NCBI RefSeq assembly: GCF_000600975.2
Contig: NZ_KK088653.1
Coordinates: 496,501-560,500 of the forward strand
Direction of reading: 5' to 3'
Length of the DNA stretch: 64,000 bases
DNA from: Limimaricola hongkongensis DSM 17492
GTDB taxonomy: Bacteria > Pseudomonadota > Alphaproteobacteria > Rhodobacterales > Rhodobacteraceae
A program made the position numbers and the translations under genes. Shown one piece after another: positions 16,142 through 25,943 of this stretch; position 1 is the stretch's first letter; each line of letters begins with the position of its first letter. The notes beneath the pieces were generated by a model. The model did not search any database. It was not told where the DNA came from and saw only the letters and a program-made list of their open reading frames with translations.

Positions 16142-16864
16142 TCAGCCCTGCAGGAGCGCCAGCGCTTCGGCGAGGTCGATCGCGCCGTCATAAAGCGCGC
16201 GGCCCGAAATCGCGCCGGCGATCACGCCGGTCCGTTGCAGCGATTTGAGATCGTCGAGCGAGGAGACGCCGCCCGAGGCGATCACCGGGATCGACACGGC
16301 GCGGGCGAGATCCTCGGTCGCCGCCACGTTCGGACCCGCCATCGCGCCGTCGCGGGCGATGTCGGTGTAGATGATCGCCGCGACCCCGGCATCCTGGAAG
16401 CTCTTCGCCAGGTCGGTGACCATCACGTCGGTCTCCTCGGCCCAGCCGCGCGTGGCCACGCGGCCATCGCGCGCGTCGAGCCCGACCGCGACCTTGCCCG
16501 GAAAGGCGCGGGCCGCCTCGCGCACGAGGTCGGGGTTTTCGACCGCCACCGTGCCGAGAATGACGCGGGCGAGACCCTTGTCGATCCATGTCTCGATCGT
16601 CTTCATGTCGCGGATGCCGCCGCCGAGCTGCGCAGGGGTTCCGGGGCAGGCCGCGAGAATAGCCTCCACCGCCGCGCCGTTGACCGGCTCACCCGCGAAG
16701 GCGCCGTTGAGATCGACGAGATGCAGCCACTCGGTGCCCGCCTCCACGAAGGCACGCGCCTGCGCCGCCGGATCGTCGTTGAACACCGTGGCCTTGTCCA
16801 TCTCGCCGCGCAGCAGGCGTACGGCCTGGCCGTCCTTGAGGTCGATGGCGGGGTAGAGGATCAT
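16142..16864 (-). CDS. hisA: Phosphoribosylformimino-AICAR ribotide isomerase
   Basis: 240 residues, full length. It opens [21 protein letters not shown], with the catalytic Asp8 of HisA barrels, and carries the second catalytic region near [15 protein letters not shown] (about residue 170). It catalyses the Amadori isomerisation of ProFAR to PRFAR, feeding HisF-HisH. It is monocistronic in layout: the plus-strand DUF302 and DUF2147 genes separate it from hisF and from hisH. Confidence 0.97.
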   Translation of the reverse strand: MILYPAIDLKDGQAVRLLRGEMDKATVFNDDPAAQARAFVEAGTEWLHLVDLNGAFAGEPVNGAAVEAILAACPGTPAQLGGGIRDMKTIETWIDKGLARVILGTVAVENPDLVREAARAFPGKVAVGLDARDGRVATRGWAEETDVMVTDLAKSFQDAGVAAIIYTDIARDGAMAGPNVAATEDLARAVSIPVIASGGVSSLDDLKSLQRTGVIAGAISGRALYDGAIDLAEALALLQG

Positions 16865-16997
16865 GGCAATGTCTCCGCAGGCAGGTGATGCGCCCGCGCT
16901 GTGGCATGCGGGGCCGCCGGATGCAACGCCACGTCAGCCTTGCCAGCCGGGGTGACGTTCGGGTCAGCTTCGCCTCATGATTGAGGAGGAGACGATC

Positions 16998-17387
16998 ATG
17001 AAGAAACTGGCATGGGCCGCATGCGCGCTCGTGGCGCTGGCGGGGGCGGCCGCGGCCGAACCGCTCGTGGGGACCTGGCGCACCGCGCCGGACGACAACG
17101 GCAACAGCGGGCTTGTGCAGGTCGCACCCTGCGGCGCGCAGCTTTGCGGCCAGCTCGTGAAAGCCTTCGGGCCGGGTGGCGCCGAGATCGCCTCGCCCAA
17201 TCTGGGGCGCAACATCATCTCCGAAACGGTGGCCAAGGGCGGCGGTGAGTATCGCGGCAAGGTCTTCGCCCCCGACAGCGGCAAGACCTACAACTCCAAG
17301 CTGATGCTGAGCGGCTCCAGCCTCTCGGTTTCGGGCTGCGTGCTGGGCTTCTGCCGCGAAGGCGGCGTCTGGCAGAAGGTGCAATAG
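16998..17387 (+). CDS. DUF2147 secreted protein
   Basis: 129 residues from the ATG at 16998, which follows a GGAGGAGA ribosome-binding site and directly opens a signal peptide (MKKLAWAACALVALAGAAAAE). An in-frame start 21 bases upstream would put acidic residues ahead of the signal and is less likely. The mature domain begins PLVGTWRTAPDDNG, with CGAQLCGQLV and the paired cysteines CVLGFC near the end, as in DUF2147 beta-barrel-like periplasmic proteins. No activity is known. Confidence 0.85.
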   Translation: MKKLAWAACALVALAGAAAAEPLVGTWRTAPDDNGNSGLVQVAPCGAQLCGQLVKAFGPGGAEIASPNLGRNIISETVAKGGGEYRGKVFAPDSGKTYNSKLMLSGSSLSVSGCVLGFCREGGVWQKVQ

Positions 17388-17451
17388 ATCCCGGAACAGC
17401 GCGGGGGGTGCCGGGGTTTTTCCGGCGACACGACCAAGGGAAGGACATCGC

Positions 17452-18258
17452 ATGCCCCTCGTCACCACCAAGGACCAGACCCAGCTCTACGTGAAGGATT
17501 GGGGGGAAGGCCGCCCCGTGGTGCTGATCCATGGCTGGCCGCTCAACTCCGACAGCTGGGAATATCAGGCGGTGCGGCTGGCCGAGGCGGGCCACCGGGT
17601 CGTGGCCTATGACCGGCGCGGCTTCGGCCGCTCGGGCCAGCCCTTCGCGGGTTATGATTACGACACCATGGCCGACGATCTCGACACGGTGATCCGTGAG
17701 CTCGATCTCAAGGACACCGCCATCGTCGGCTTTTCCATGGGGGGCGGCGAGGTGGCGCGCTACATGTCGCGCCACGAGGGACGCAATCTCCGCGCCGCAG
17801 GGCTGATCGCCTCGGTCGCGCCGGGGATGCTGAAATCCGGCGACAATCCCGATGGCGTCACGCCCGACGTGTTCGAAGGCATGAAGGCGGGGTTGCGCAA
17901 GGATCGGCCCGAATTCCTGCGCGAGTTCTTCAAGAGCTTCTATGGCAACAAGGTCAGCGATGGCGTGCTGCACTGGTCGCTGATGATGGCGATGCAGGCC
18001 AGCCCCAAGGCCACGCTCGATTGCGTCGACGCCTTCGGCACGACCGACTTCACCGGGGACATGAAGGCCTTTGATGTGCCGACATTGGTGGTGCATGGCG
18101 CCAAGGACGAAACCGTGCCCGCAGATCCGTCGGGCCGCCGCGCGGCCAAGCTGATCGGGGACAAGGCCACGCTCAAGGAATACGACGACGCGCCGCACGG
18201 GCTCACCGCGACCCATGCCGACAGGCTCTACGAAGATCTCGCCGCTTTCCTGAAGTGA
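17452..18258 (+). CDS. Alpha/beta hydrolase, cofactor-free haloperoxidase/esterase type
   Basis: 268 residues, cytoplasmic (no signal). The oxyanion loop is HGWPLNSDSWEYQ and the nucleophile elbow is GFSMGG with Ser95. The acid is Asp219 (HGAKDETVP) and the base is His249 (APHGLTATH). This is the classic arrangement of non-heme chloroperoxidases and aryl esterases; the physiological substrate is probably an ester or lactone, since haloperoxidase activity in this family is incidental. It follows the DUF2147 gene by 64 bases and ends at a bidirectional terminator shared with hisH. Confidence 0.9.
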   Translation: MPLVTTKDQTQLYVKDWGEGRPVVLIHGWPLNSDSWEYQAVRLAEAGHRVVAYDRRGFGRSGQPFAGYDYDTMADDLDTVIRELDLKDTAIVGFSMGGGEVARYMSRHEGRNLRAAGLIASVAPGMLKSGDNPDGVTPDVFEGMKAGLRKDRPEFLREFFKSFYGNKVSDGVLHWSLMMAMQASPKATLDCVDAFGTTDFTGDMKAFDVPTLVVHGAKDETVPADPSGRRAAKLIGDKATLKEYDDAPHGLTATHADRLYEDLAAFLK

Positions 18259-18277
18259 CGGGTCTGCCCGCGACACG

Positions 18278-18306
18278 AAAAGGCCCGCGTCTCGCGCGGG
18301 CCTTTT
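18278..18306. terminator. Bidirectional terminator between hydrolase and hisH
   Basis: AAAAGGCCCGCG (18278-18289) pairs with CGCGGGCCTTTT (18295-18306), loop TCTCG. The A- and T-ended stem works on both strands, ending the plus-strand hydrolase and the minus-strand hisH. Confidence 0.9.
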
Positions 18307-18310
18307 GCCG

Positions 18311-18952
18311 TCAGGGGGTCCAGTTCAAAAAGTTGGCGATGAGCCGCAGCCCCGCTGCCTGGCTCTTCTCGGGGTGGAACTGCGCGCCCACCACGTTGCC
18401 GCGCCCCACCACCGCCGTCACCGGCCCGCCGTAATCGACATGGGCGAGCAGCGTGTCGGGATCGGTCGGGCGGAATTGCCAGCTATGCACGAAATAGGCG
18501 TGATCGCCGGTCGAGATGCCTGCCAGCACCGGGTGGGGGCGATCGATGACGAGGTCGTTCCAGCCCATATGCGGCACCTTGAGCGCGGCATCGCCGGGCT
18601 CGATCTTCACGATCTCGCCGGGAATCCAGCCCAAACCCTCGGTACGCTCGTATTCATGGCCTGTCTCGGCCAGAAGCTGCATGCCGACGCAGATGCCGAG
18701 AAAGGGGCGGCCTTTCTTTTCCACCGCCTCGACCAATGCATCAAGCAGGCCGGGCTGGGCCGAAAGCGCGTTCCGGCAATGCGGAAACGCGCCGTCGCCG
18801 GGAAGCACGATCCGATCGGCGCGGGCCACGTCCTCGGGGCGCGAAGTGACGATCACCTCGCCCGCATCGCCCTCGCGCGCCATGCGCTCGAACGCCTTCT
18901 GGGCCGAGTGCAGGTTGCCGCTTTCATAGTCGATCAGCGCGGTAAGGCTCAT
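18311..18952 (-). CDS. hisH: Imidazole glycerol phosphate synthase, glutaminase subunit
   Basis: 213 residues. A class I glutamine amidotransferase that makes ammonia for HisF. The nucleophile Cys88 lies in [14 protein letters not shown]. The His/Glu pair is near the C-terminus in [10 protein letters not shown]. The ATG overlaps the hisB stop (ATGA), indicating translational coupling hisB-hisH. The start is the one that gives [14 protein letters not shown], the normal N-terminus. Confidence 0.97.
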   Translation of the reverse strand: MSLTALIDYESGNLHSAQKAFERMAREGDAGEVIVTSRPEDVARADRIVLPGDGAFPHCRNALSAQPGLLDALVEAVEKKGRPFLGICVGMQLLAETGHEYERTEGLGWIPGEIVKIEPGDAALKVPHMGWNDLVIDRPHPVLAGISTGDHAYFVHSWQFRPTDPDTLLAHVDYGGPVTAVVGRGNVVGAQFHPEKSQAAGLRLIANFLNWTP

Positions 18953-19536
18953 AGCGCCCCCTTGGTCGATGGAATGGCATCCGCGCGCCGCGGATCGGGT
19001 TCGACCGCCTCGCGCAGCGCGCGGGCGACGGCCTTGAAGGCGGCTTCGGCGACGTGGTGGGTGTTGTGGCCATGCAGCCGGTCGATATGCAGCGTGATGC
19101 CGCCATGGGTGGCCAGCGCCTGAAAGAATTCCTGCACCAGCTCGGTGTCGAAGCTGCCGATCTTGGCGGCGCGGAAGTCGAGATTGCAGATCAGGAAGGG
19201 CCGGGCCGACAGGTCGAGCGCGCAGCGCACCTGCGCGTCGTCCATCGCGAGATGGCACGACCCGTAACGGCGGATGCCCGTCTTGTCGCCCAGCGCCTGT
19301 TTCAGCGCCTGTCCCAGCGCGATACCGGTGTCCTCGACCGTGTGGTGATCGTCGATATGCAGGTCGCCCTCGGCGCGGATCCGCATGTCGATCAGCGCAT
19401 GGCGCGACAGCTGGTCGAGCATGTGGTCGAAAAAGCCGACGCCGGTCTTGTTGTCGTAGACGCCGGTGCCGTCGAGATCGATCTCGACCTCGATCGATGT
19501 CTCGGCGGTGCTGCGGGTGATCTTGGCGGTGCGCAT
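18949..19536 (-). CDS. hisB: Imidazoleglycerol-phosphate dehydratase
   Basis: 195 residues, a monofunctional HisB without the histidinol-phosphatase domain. Metal-binding His/Glu motifs are visible: [19 protein letters not shown] and [11 protein letters not shown], in the duplicated half-domain pattern of the family. It dehydrates imidazole glycerol phosphate to imidazole acetol phosphate. I took ATG 19536 ([10 protein letters not shown]); an in-frame ATG four codons upstream at 19548 is also possible. hisH follows with an overlap. Confidence 0.96.
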   Translation of the reverse strand: MRTAKITRSTAETSIEVEIDLDGTGVYDNKTGVGFFDHMLDQLSRHALIDMRIRAEGDLHIDDHHTVEDTGIALGQALKQALGDKTGIRRYGSCHLAMDDAQVRCALDLSARPFLICNLDFRAAKIGSFDTELVQEFFQALATHGGITLHIDRLHGHNTHHVAEAAFKAVARALREAVEPDPRRADAIPSTKGAL

Positions 19537-19625
19537 CGCATCCCTCATTGACGTGTCGGTGCCGTCTATAGGGCGGGCCGGGGCCGGGGCCAAGGCGCTG
19601 TCTGCGATGTCGGGAAGATCGAAAC

Positions 19626-19700
19626 TGGAGCGGGTGATGAGATTCGAACTCACGACCCTTACCTTGGCAAGGTAATGCTCTACCCCTGAGCTACACCCGC
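19626..19700 (-). tRNA. tRNA-Gly (anticodon GCC)
   Basis: 75 nt with encoded CCA. The acceptor stem is GCGGGTG/CACCCGC, the D arm contains AGCTCAGGGGTAGAGC, and the anticodon loop TTGCCAA gives GCC. The T arm contains GTTCGAATC. It sits 89 bases upstream of hisB on the same strand. Confidence 0.96.
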
Positions 19701-19858
19701 TTCCGTTTCGTGTGGCGGATGTAGCCAAGGCAGCCGGGGGGTGCAAGCGGAAAAACGACGGTTCGGGGCGGAAATTTTCGGCCCGTCCGGGCGGGGGCGA
19801 ACACGGCGCGCGGCATTCGGTGGCGCGCGCCGTGTTCTGGTTGACCGGCGCCCTCGGA

Positions 19859-20248
19859 TCAGGCCGGGTGCGCCGGTTCGATCAGGTCCCAGCGGTTGCC
19901 CCACGCATCGCGAAACACCGCCACGATGCCATAGGGCTCGTGGCGCGGTTCTTCCTCGAACACCACGCCGGCGCTGCGCATCCGCGCGTGTTCGCGGGCG
20001 AAATCGTCGGTTTCGAGATACAGCCAGACCCGGCCGCCGCCCTGCGCGCCGATGGCGGCACGCTGCGCGGGGCCGTCGGCGCGGGCAAGGATGAGCCCGG
20101 CGCCGCCCGAAGACGGCACCACCCGGACCCAACGCTTGTCGCCCATGTCCACGTCCTCGGCGAGCACGAAGCCCATCGGGCCGGTGAAGAAGGCGATCGC
20201 CTCGTCGTAATCGGGCACGACGAGGCTGACCGCGCCGATCCGGCTCAT
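19859..20248 (-). CDS. VOC-superfamily (glyoxalase/bleomycin-resistance fold) protein
   Basis: 129 residues forming one pair of beta-alpha-beta-beta-beta modules. It opens [27 protein letters not shown], continues with [50 protein letters not shown], and ends there, a typical uncharacterised VOC protein. Its start overlaps the stop of the upstream pyruvate carboxylase gene by 4 bases, so it is translated from the tail of that message. Metal use and substrate are unknown. Confidence 0.85.
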   Translation of the reverse strand: MSRIGAVSLVVPDYDEAIAFFTGPMGFVLAEDVDMGDKRWVRVVPSSGGAGLILARADGPAQRAAIGAQGGGRVWLYLETDDFAREHARMRSAGVVFEEEPRHEPYGIVAVFRDAWGNRWDLIEPAHPA

Positions 20249-23200
20249 TCCAGCTCCACCAGCAGGTCCTTGGCGTCGATCTGCGCGCCGGGGGTGACAT
20301 GCACCGCCTTGATGGCGCCGTCGCGCTCGGCATGCAGGCCGGTTTCCATCTTCATCGCCTCGATGGTCAAGAGCAGGTCGCCCTGCTTCACCTTGCGGCC
20401 GGGCTGGGCGACCACGGTGGAAACCACGCCGGGCATCGGCGCGCCGACATGGGCGGGATTGCCGATCTCGGCCTTGGGGCGCTTTTGCGCCTTGGCCGCG
20501 ACCTTGCGGTTGGGCACGCGCACCGTGCGCGGCTGGCCGTTGAGTTCGAAGAACACCCGCACCTCGCCGTCATCGCCGGTCTCGCCCACCGCCTGCAGCC
20601 GGATTTCCAGCGTCTTGCCGGGGTCGATCTCGGCCGAGACCTCTTCGCCTGGCTCCATGCCGTAAAAGAAGTTGCGGGTGGGCAGGGTGCGCACGGGGCC
20701 GTATTGCGCGTGGCGCTTGGCGTAATCGGTGAAGACCTTGGGATACATCAGGTAGCCCTGCAGATCCTCGTCATCGATCTCCATGCCGCCGCAGGCCTGC
20801 GCGGCCTCGGCGCGGGCGGCCTCGAAATCGACGGGCTTGAGATGCTTGCCCGGCCGGTCCTTGAGCGGCTTTTCGCCCTTCAGCACCTTCTTTTGCAGCG
20901 CCGCGGGCCAGCCGCCCGGCGGTTGGCCGAGATTGCCCTTCATCATGTCGATCACGCTGTCGGGGAAGGACACGTCGTATGACGGGTCCTCGACCTGCTG
21001 GCGGGTCAGCCCCTGGCTCACCATCATCAGCGCCATGTCGCCCACCACCTTCGAGGACGGCGTGACCTTCACGATATCGCCGAACATCATGTTCACCTCG
21101 GCATAAGTCTTGGCGACCTCGTGCCAGCGCTCCTCGAGCCCGAGCGAACGCGCCTGCGCCTTGAGGTTGGTGAACTGCCCGCCGGGCATCTCGTGCAGAT
21201 AGACCTCGGAGGCCGGGGCCTGCAGGCCGGATTCGAACGCCGCGTAATGGGCGCGCACCGTCTCGAAGTAGTTCGAGATCTCGCGGATCGCGTCGATGTC
21301 GAGCCCGGTGTCGCGCTCGGTGCCCGACAGCGCCTCGACGATCGAGCCCAGGGTGGGTTGCGAGGTGTTGCCCGAAAAGCTGTCCATCGCCGCGTCGATC
21401 GCGTCGACCCCCGCCGCCGCCGCCGCCATCACGGTCGAAATCGCAGCCCCCGAGGTGTCATGCGTGTGGAAGTGGATCGGCAGCCCGACCTCTTCCTTCA
21501 GCGCGGTGAAGAGACGGGTGGCCGCCGGGGCCTTCAAGAGACCGGCCATGTCCTTGAGGCCGAGCACATGCGCGCCCGCCTTTTCGAGATCCTTGGCCAT
21601 GGCGACGTAGTATTTCAGGTCATACTTGTCGCGCGCCGGGTCGAGCAGGTTGCCGGTGTAGCAGATCGTGCCTTCGCAGACCTTGCCGGCATCGATCACC
21701 GCGTCCATCGCGACGCGCATGTTCTCGGTCCAGTTCAGGCTGTCGAAGACGCGGAACAGGTCGACGCCGCTGGCGGCGGCCTGCTTCACGAAGCCCTGCA
21801 CCACGTTGTCGGGATAGTTGGTGTAGCCGACACCGTTCGAGGCGCGCAGCAGCATCTGCGTCATGATGTTGGGCATGTTGGCGCGGATGTCGCGCAGCCG
21901 CTGCCACGGGCATTCCTGCAAGAAGCGGTAGGCCACGTCGAAGGTCGCCCCGCCCCAGCATTCGACCGAGAACAGTTCCGGCAGGTTGGCGGCATAGGAG
22001 GGGGCCACGCGCACCATGTCGATCGACCGCATCCGGGTCGCCAGCAGCGACTGGTGACCGTCGCGCATGGTGGTGTCGGTGATCAAAAGCCGCTCTTGCG
22101 CCTTCATCCAGTCAGCGACGGCCTGGGGCCCCTGTTCGTCGAGGATCTGCCGGGTGCCGGCGAGCGGCTGCTCGACGCGCTGGGCGGGGGCGCGCGGCGC
22201 GCGGGCCTCGGCGCCGGGACGGGCGCGGCCCTCGGTTTCGGGGTGACCGTTCACGGTGATGTCGGCGACATAGCTCAGAAGCCGGGTGGCGCGGTCGCGG
22301 CGGCTGGCGAACTCGAACAGGCCGGGCGTCGTGTCGATGAACTTGGTGGTGTATTCGTTCGACAGGAAGGTCGGGTGCTTGAGCAGGTTGATGACGAAGT
22401 CGATGTTGGTCGAGACGCCGCGGATGCGGAATTCGCGCAGGGCGCGGTCCATCCGCGCGATTGCCATCTCGGGCGTCGGCGCGCGCGCCGTCACCTTGGT
22501 CAGCAGCGAATCGTAGAACCGGGTGATCACCGCGCCGGAATAGGCGGTGCCGCCGTCGAGCCGGATGCCCGGGCCGGTGGCCGAGCGGTAGGTCTGGATG
22601 CGGCCGTAATCGGGGATGAAGCTGTTCTGCGGATCCTCGGTGGTGACCCGGCATTGCAGCGCATGGCCGTCGAGCTTCACGTCATACTGGCTGGCGCAGC
22701 CCGTGGCCTCGACGATCGAGCGGCCTTCGGCGATCATGATCTGCGCGCGCACGATGTCGATGCCGGTGACTTCTTCGGTCACCGTGTGCTCGACCTGCAC
22801 GCGGGGGTTCACCTCGATGAAGTAGAATTCGCCCGAATCCATGTCCATCAGGAATTCGACCGTGCCGGCGCATTCGTAGTTCACGTGCTGGCAGATCTTC
22901 TTGCCAAGATTGCACAGCTGTTCGCGCTGGGTGTGCGACAGGTAGGGGGCGGGGGCACGTTCGACGACCTTCTGGTTGCGGCGCTGCACCGAGCAGTCGC
23001 GCTCCCACAGGTGGTAGATCTGGCCATGCTGGTCGCCGAGGATCTGCACCTCGACATGGCGGGCGCGCAGGATCATCTTTTCGAGATAACCCTCGCCATT
23101 GCCGAAGGCGGCCTCGGCCTCGCGGCGGCCCTCGCGCACCTTCTCCTCCAGCTCGCTCTCATCCATGATCGGCCGCATGCCGCGGCCGCCGCCACCCCAG

Positions 23201-23688
23201 CTCGCCTTGAGCATGAGCGGGTAGCCGACCTCGGCGGCCTCCTTGCGGATCGCGTCTATGTCCTCGCCCAGCACTTCGGTGGCCGGGATCACCGGCACCT
23301 CGGCCTCGATGGCGACGCGGCGCGCGCTGGCCTTGTCGCCGAGCTTGCGCATCGTCTCGGCCTTGGGGCCGATGAAGGCGATGCCCTCGGCTTCGCAGGC
23401 ATCGACGAATTCGGGGTTCTCGGAAAGCAGGCCATAGCCCGGATGGATCGCGTCGGCGCCCGACATCTTGGCGACGCGGATGATTTCGGGGATCGAAAGA
23501 TAGGCCTGCACCGGCCCCAGCCCCTCGCCGATGCGGTACGCTTCGTCCGCCTTGAAGCGATGCAGGCCGAGCTTGTCCTCCTCGGCATAGACCGCGACGG
23601 TCTTCTTGCCCATTTCGTTCGCCGCGCGCATCACGCGGATCGCGATCTCGCCTCGATTGGCGATGAGGATCTTTTCGAACTCGGCCAT
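20245..23688 (-). CDS. pyc: Pyruvate carboxylase
   Basis: 1147 residues, the normal size for the single-chain enzyme. The biotin carboxylase domain covers about 1-455 (ILIANRGEIAIRVMRAA; GGGGRGMRP ATP loop; EVNPRVQVEHTVTEEVTG). The carboxyltransferase barrel is at about 535-810 (TTMRDGHQSLLATRMR; KDMAGLLKAPA; HFHTHDTSG). A tetramerisation region and a biotinyl domain with EAMKMETG at the C-terminus follow. It converts pyruvate, bicarbonate and ATP to oxaloacetate. The start at 23688 removes a 30-residue non-homologous extension. The minus-strand sequence TATACT (23744-23739) could be its -10 element. Confidence 0.97.
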   Translation of the reverse strand: MAEFEKILIANRGEIAIRVMRAANEMGKKTVAVYAEEDKLGLHRFKADEAYRIGEGLGPVQAYLSIPEIIRVAKMSGADAIHPGYGLLSENPEFVDACEAEGIAFIGPKAETMRKLGDKASARRVAIEAEVPVIPATEVLGEDIDAIRKEAAEVGYPLMLKASWGGGGRGMRPIMDESELEEKVREGRREAEAAFGNGEGYLEKMILRARHVEVQILGDQHGQIYHLWERDCSVQRRNQKVVERAPAPYLSHTQREQLCNLGKKICQHVNYECAGTVEFLMDMDSGEFYFIEVNPRVQVEHTVTEEVTGIDIVRAQIMIAEGRSIVEATGCASQYDVKLDGHALQCRVTTEDPQNSFIPDYGRIQTYRSATGPGIRLDGGTAYSGAVITRFYDSLLTKVTARAPTPEMAIARMDRALREFRIRGVSTNIDFVINLLKHPTFLSNEYTTKFIDTTPGLFEFASRRDRATRLLSYVADITVNGHPETEGRARPGAEARAPRAPAQRVEQPLAGTRQILDEQGPQAVADWMKAQERLLITDTTMRDGHQSLLATRMRSIDMVRVAPSYAANLPELFSVECWGGATFDVAYRFLQECPWQRLRDIRANMPNIMTQMLLRASNGVGYTNYPDNVVQGFVKQAAASGVDLFRVFDSLNWTENMRVAMDAVIDAGKVCEGTICYTGNLLDPARDKYDLKYYVAMAKDLEKAGAHVLGLKDMAGLLKAPAATRLFTALKEEVGLPIHFHTHDTSGAAISTVMAAAAAGVDAIDAAMDSFSGNTSQPTLGSIVEALSGTERDTGLDIDAIREISNYFETVRAHYAAFESGLQAPASEVYLHEMPGGQFTNLKAQARSLGLEERWHEVAKTYAEVNMMFGDIVKVTPSSKVVGDMALMMVSQGLTRQQVEDPSYDVSFPDSVIDMMKGNLGQPPGGWPAALQKKVLKGEKPLKDRPGKHLKPVDFEAARAEAAQACGGMEIDDEDLQGYLMYPKVFTDYAKRHAQYGPVRTLPTRNFFYGMEPGEEVSAEIDPGKTLEIRLQAVGETGDDGEVRVFFELNGQPRTVRVPNRKVAAKAQKRPKAEIGNPAHVGAPMPGVVSTVVAQPGRKVKQGDLLLTIEAMKMETGLHAERDGAIKAVHVTPGAQIDAKDLLVELE

Positions 23689-23972
23689 GTCCACCCTTTC
23701 CGTTTGGTCAGGGCGCAGTCTAGGGTTTTCTGCAGTGCAGTATAGCCCCGACATGATGTGTCCGAACGCACCCGCCATGCTACTGATAGCGCTAACGGCG
23801 GGTCGGGCCCGCCTTGCCAGGCGCTCGGCTTCTCGGGCCGGGTGAGGAGGGTAACAGCCATTCAGCCTGGGCGTGTCGGCGCCGTTTCATGGCAAAGCCC
23901 TGCCGCGAAACGAGATTCGCATGGGCGCGGCGGCGGTTTGCCGGGACCGGGCGCGCCGGTCAGCTGGCCCCG

Positions 23973-25751
23973 TCAACTGGCCTTGCCGATCTGGACGGGC
24001 TCTTGCGGGGGGGCGGTGGCATCGGCGCCGGCCGTCTCCTCGCCCGCGATCGCCACCTGGTTGCGGCCGCGCGCCTTGGCGTCATAGAGCGCGTCATCGG
24101 CCGCCTTCATGAGCTGCTGCGGCATGGCGCCGTCATCGGGATGCATGGCAAGCCCGATCGAAACGGTGACGCGGGGCAGGGTCTTTTCGCCATAACGCAC
24201 GCTGATGTGTTCGACCGCGTGGCGCAGCGCCTCGGCGCGCAGTGCCGCCGCCTCCGGGCCCAGGTCGGGCAGCAGCAGCATGAACTCCTCGCCGCCCATG
24301 CGGCAGGCGGTCTCGTCGCCGTCGCAGGCCTGTTCGAGCACCTTGCCCACCGCCCGCAGCACCATGTCGCCCGCGTCATGGCCATGCGTGTCGTTGAAGC
24401 GCTTGAAGTGATCTACGTCGATCGAAAGAATCGACAGGGGCCGGTCCTCGCGCCCGGACCGTTCAAGAAGACGGCGCAGCGTGTCGGTCAGGTGGCGGCG
24501 GTTGTAGAGCCCGGTCAGCGGATCGCGAATCGAACGGTCATGCAGCTGGTCGCGCATCTGCACGTTGGCGATGGCGAGGCTGATCTGTTCGGCGCACATC
24601 TGCGCGAGTTTCTGGCTGGCGCGGAAGTCCTCGACGCCAAGCCCCGGCCTGGCCTTGAGATGCAGCAGCCCCACCGTTTCGCCATGCGCGAGCACCGGAA
24701 AGCAGAAGGAGGGCCGGTCGTCCTGCGCCTCTGAATGGCCACAGGGGAAATCCACCTCGGAGGCGCCGAAGCTGTAGGTGCGCCCCCGGCGCAGGCCCCA
24801 GCAATCCTCGGCCCGGATGTGGTCGCAGTGATGCCCGCCATTCCAGCTTGCCGCGCCCATCAGCACGTCGCGTGAATTGGAGTAGACATAGACGCTTCCC
24901 TCGCAGTCGGGGAGGATGTGGCTCATGAAACGGCCGACCATCTCGAACAGCTCGCCCAGCGAGCGCGAGGATTGCAGCCATTCGTTCAACTCTCCCAGAA
25001 GCCGCACCTCGCGTGCAAGCCGCATCTGGTCGTCCATCATCTCGCGTTCCTTGAGCGCGCGCTGGCGCAGCATGCGGACCTGCGTGCGTCCGGCGTGGCG
25101 GATCACCACGCTGGTCAACAACAGCAGCAGCAGCGAGATGCTCGACAGCGCGAGAAAGATGTTGCGCAGCCGCTCGGTGAAGATGTGTCCCATTTCGGTG
25201 ATGTCGGTATAGAACTCGATCGCGCCGACGAAGCGGCCATCATGCATCACCGGGGTATAGATCTCGGCCACGCAGAGCGTTTCGCCGGGCAGGTGGTGGT
25301 CATGTTCGGTGTGCAGGTGGCTGTCGACCTCCTCCATCGGCTTCATCTCGGCCTTGTAGTATTTCCGGCCGCGCGCCACGACGTCCTGAAAATAGGGTTT
25401 CTCGTTGACCGTGCCGACGTCCGAGGGGCGCGAGGACCAGAAGACGCGGCCATCGGCGGTGAACAGCTTGAAGCGGTAGATGTCCGACAAGGTCGTCACC
25501 TCGTCGAGCCATTCGGCGTCGGCGGCGGTGAGCTGGCCGCGTTCGAAGGTGAGGCTGCCGCCTTCGAGCGCGTACAGCACCCGTGTCCGCCAGTTCTCGG
25601 CTTCGTGGCTGATATCCTCGCGCATCATGCGATCGACCAGCGGTGTCGGCAGGTAGACCACCGACAGCCACGCGCTCGCCGTGGCCAGCCCGAGAAAGAG
25701 CACGAGCAGCATGTTGAGCCGCGGACGTCGGAAAAGGCGGGCATCGGTCAT
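23973..25751 (-). CDS. Membrane-bound GAF-GGDEF diguanylate cyclase
   Basis: 592 residues. A first transmembrane helix lies at about 14-33, then a periplasmic sensor of about 150 residues with a possible Cache-like ending (EFYTDITEMG). A second helix sits near 195-215, a coiled linker and GAF-like domain at about 250-400, and a GGDEF domain at 420-585. The signature reads GGEEF at 486-490, a form compatible with cyclase activity. I see no RxxD inhibitory site at the expected spacing upstream. It should make cyclic di-GMP in response to an external signal. It is divergent from the helicase gene. Confidence 0.9.
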   Translation of the reverse strand: MTDARLFRRPRLNMLLVLFLGLATASAWLSVVYLPTPLVDRMMREDISHEAENWRTRVLYALEGGSLTFERGQLTAADAEWLDEVTTLSDIYRFKLFTADGRVFWSSRPSDVGTVNEKPYFQDVVARGRKYYKAEMKPMEEVDSHLHTEHDHHLPGETLCVAEIYTPVMHDGRFVGAIEFYTDITEMGHIFTERLRNIFLALSSISLLLLLLTSVVIRHAGRTQVRMLRQRALKEREMMDDQMRLAREVRLLGELNEWLQSSRSLGELFEMVGRFMSHILPDCEGSVYVYSNSRDVLMGAASWNGGHHCDHIRAEDCWGLRRGRTYSFGASEVDFPCGHSEAQDDRPSFCFPVLAHGETVGLLHLKARPGLGVEDFRASQKLAQMCAEQISLAIANVQMRDQLHDRSIRDPLTGLYNRRHLTDTLRRLLERSGREDRPLSILSIDVDHFKRFNDTHGHDAGDMVLRAVGKVLEQACDGDETACRMGGEEFMLLLPDLGPEAAALRAEALRHAVEHISVRYGEKTLPRVTVSIGLAMHPDDGAMPQQLMKAADDALYDAKARGRNQVAIAGEETAGADATAPPQEPVQIGKAS

Positions 25752-25943
25752 GAAATCCGTCCTGTGATTGCCGCGCCAGAATGGCCGCGCAGCCCTGCGG
25801 AGCGGTTAACGCGGGGGGCGCCACGGCGCTGCGCGGTGGCACAAACTGCCGAAGGTCCAAGGCAAAGACCCGGTTTGCGCCGCATTTCGAACATACAGGG
25901 AACGCTGCTTTTCTTCGCAGGGCAGGAGCGCTAGATTGGCGCC

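Noticed and set aside
21121-23745. Plus-strand frame of 874 codons opposite pyc
   Set aside because: Pyruvate carboxylase on the other strand is complete and fully conserved; the antisense frame is His/Asp/Arg-rich shadow sequence.
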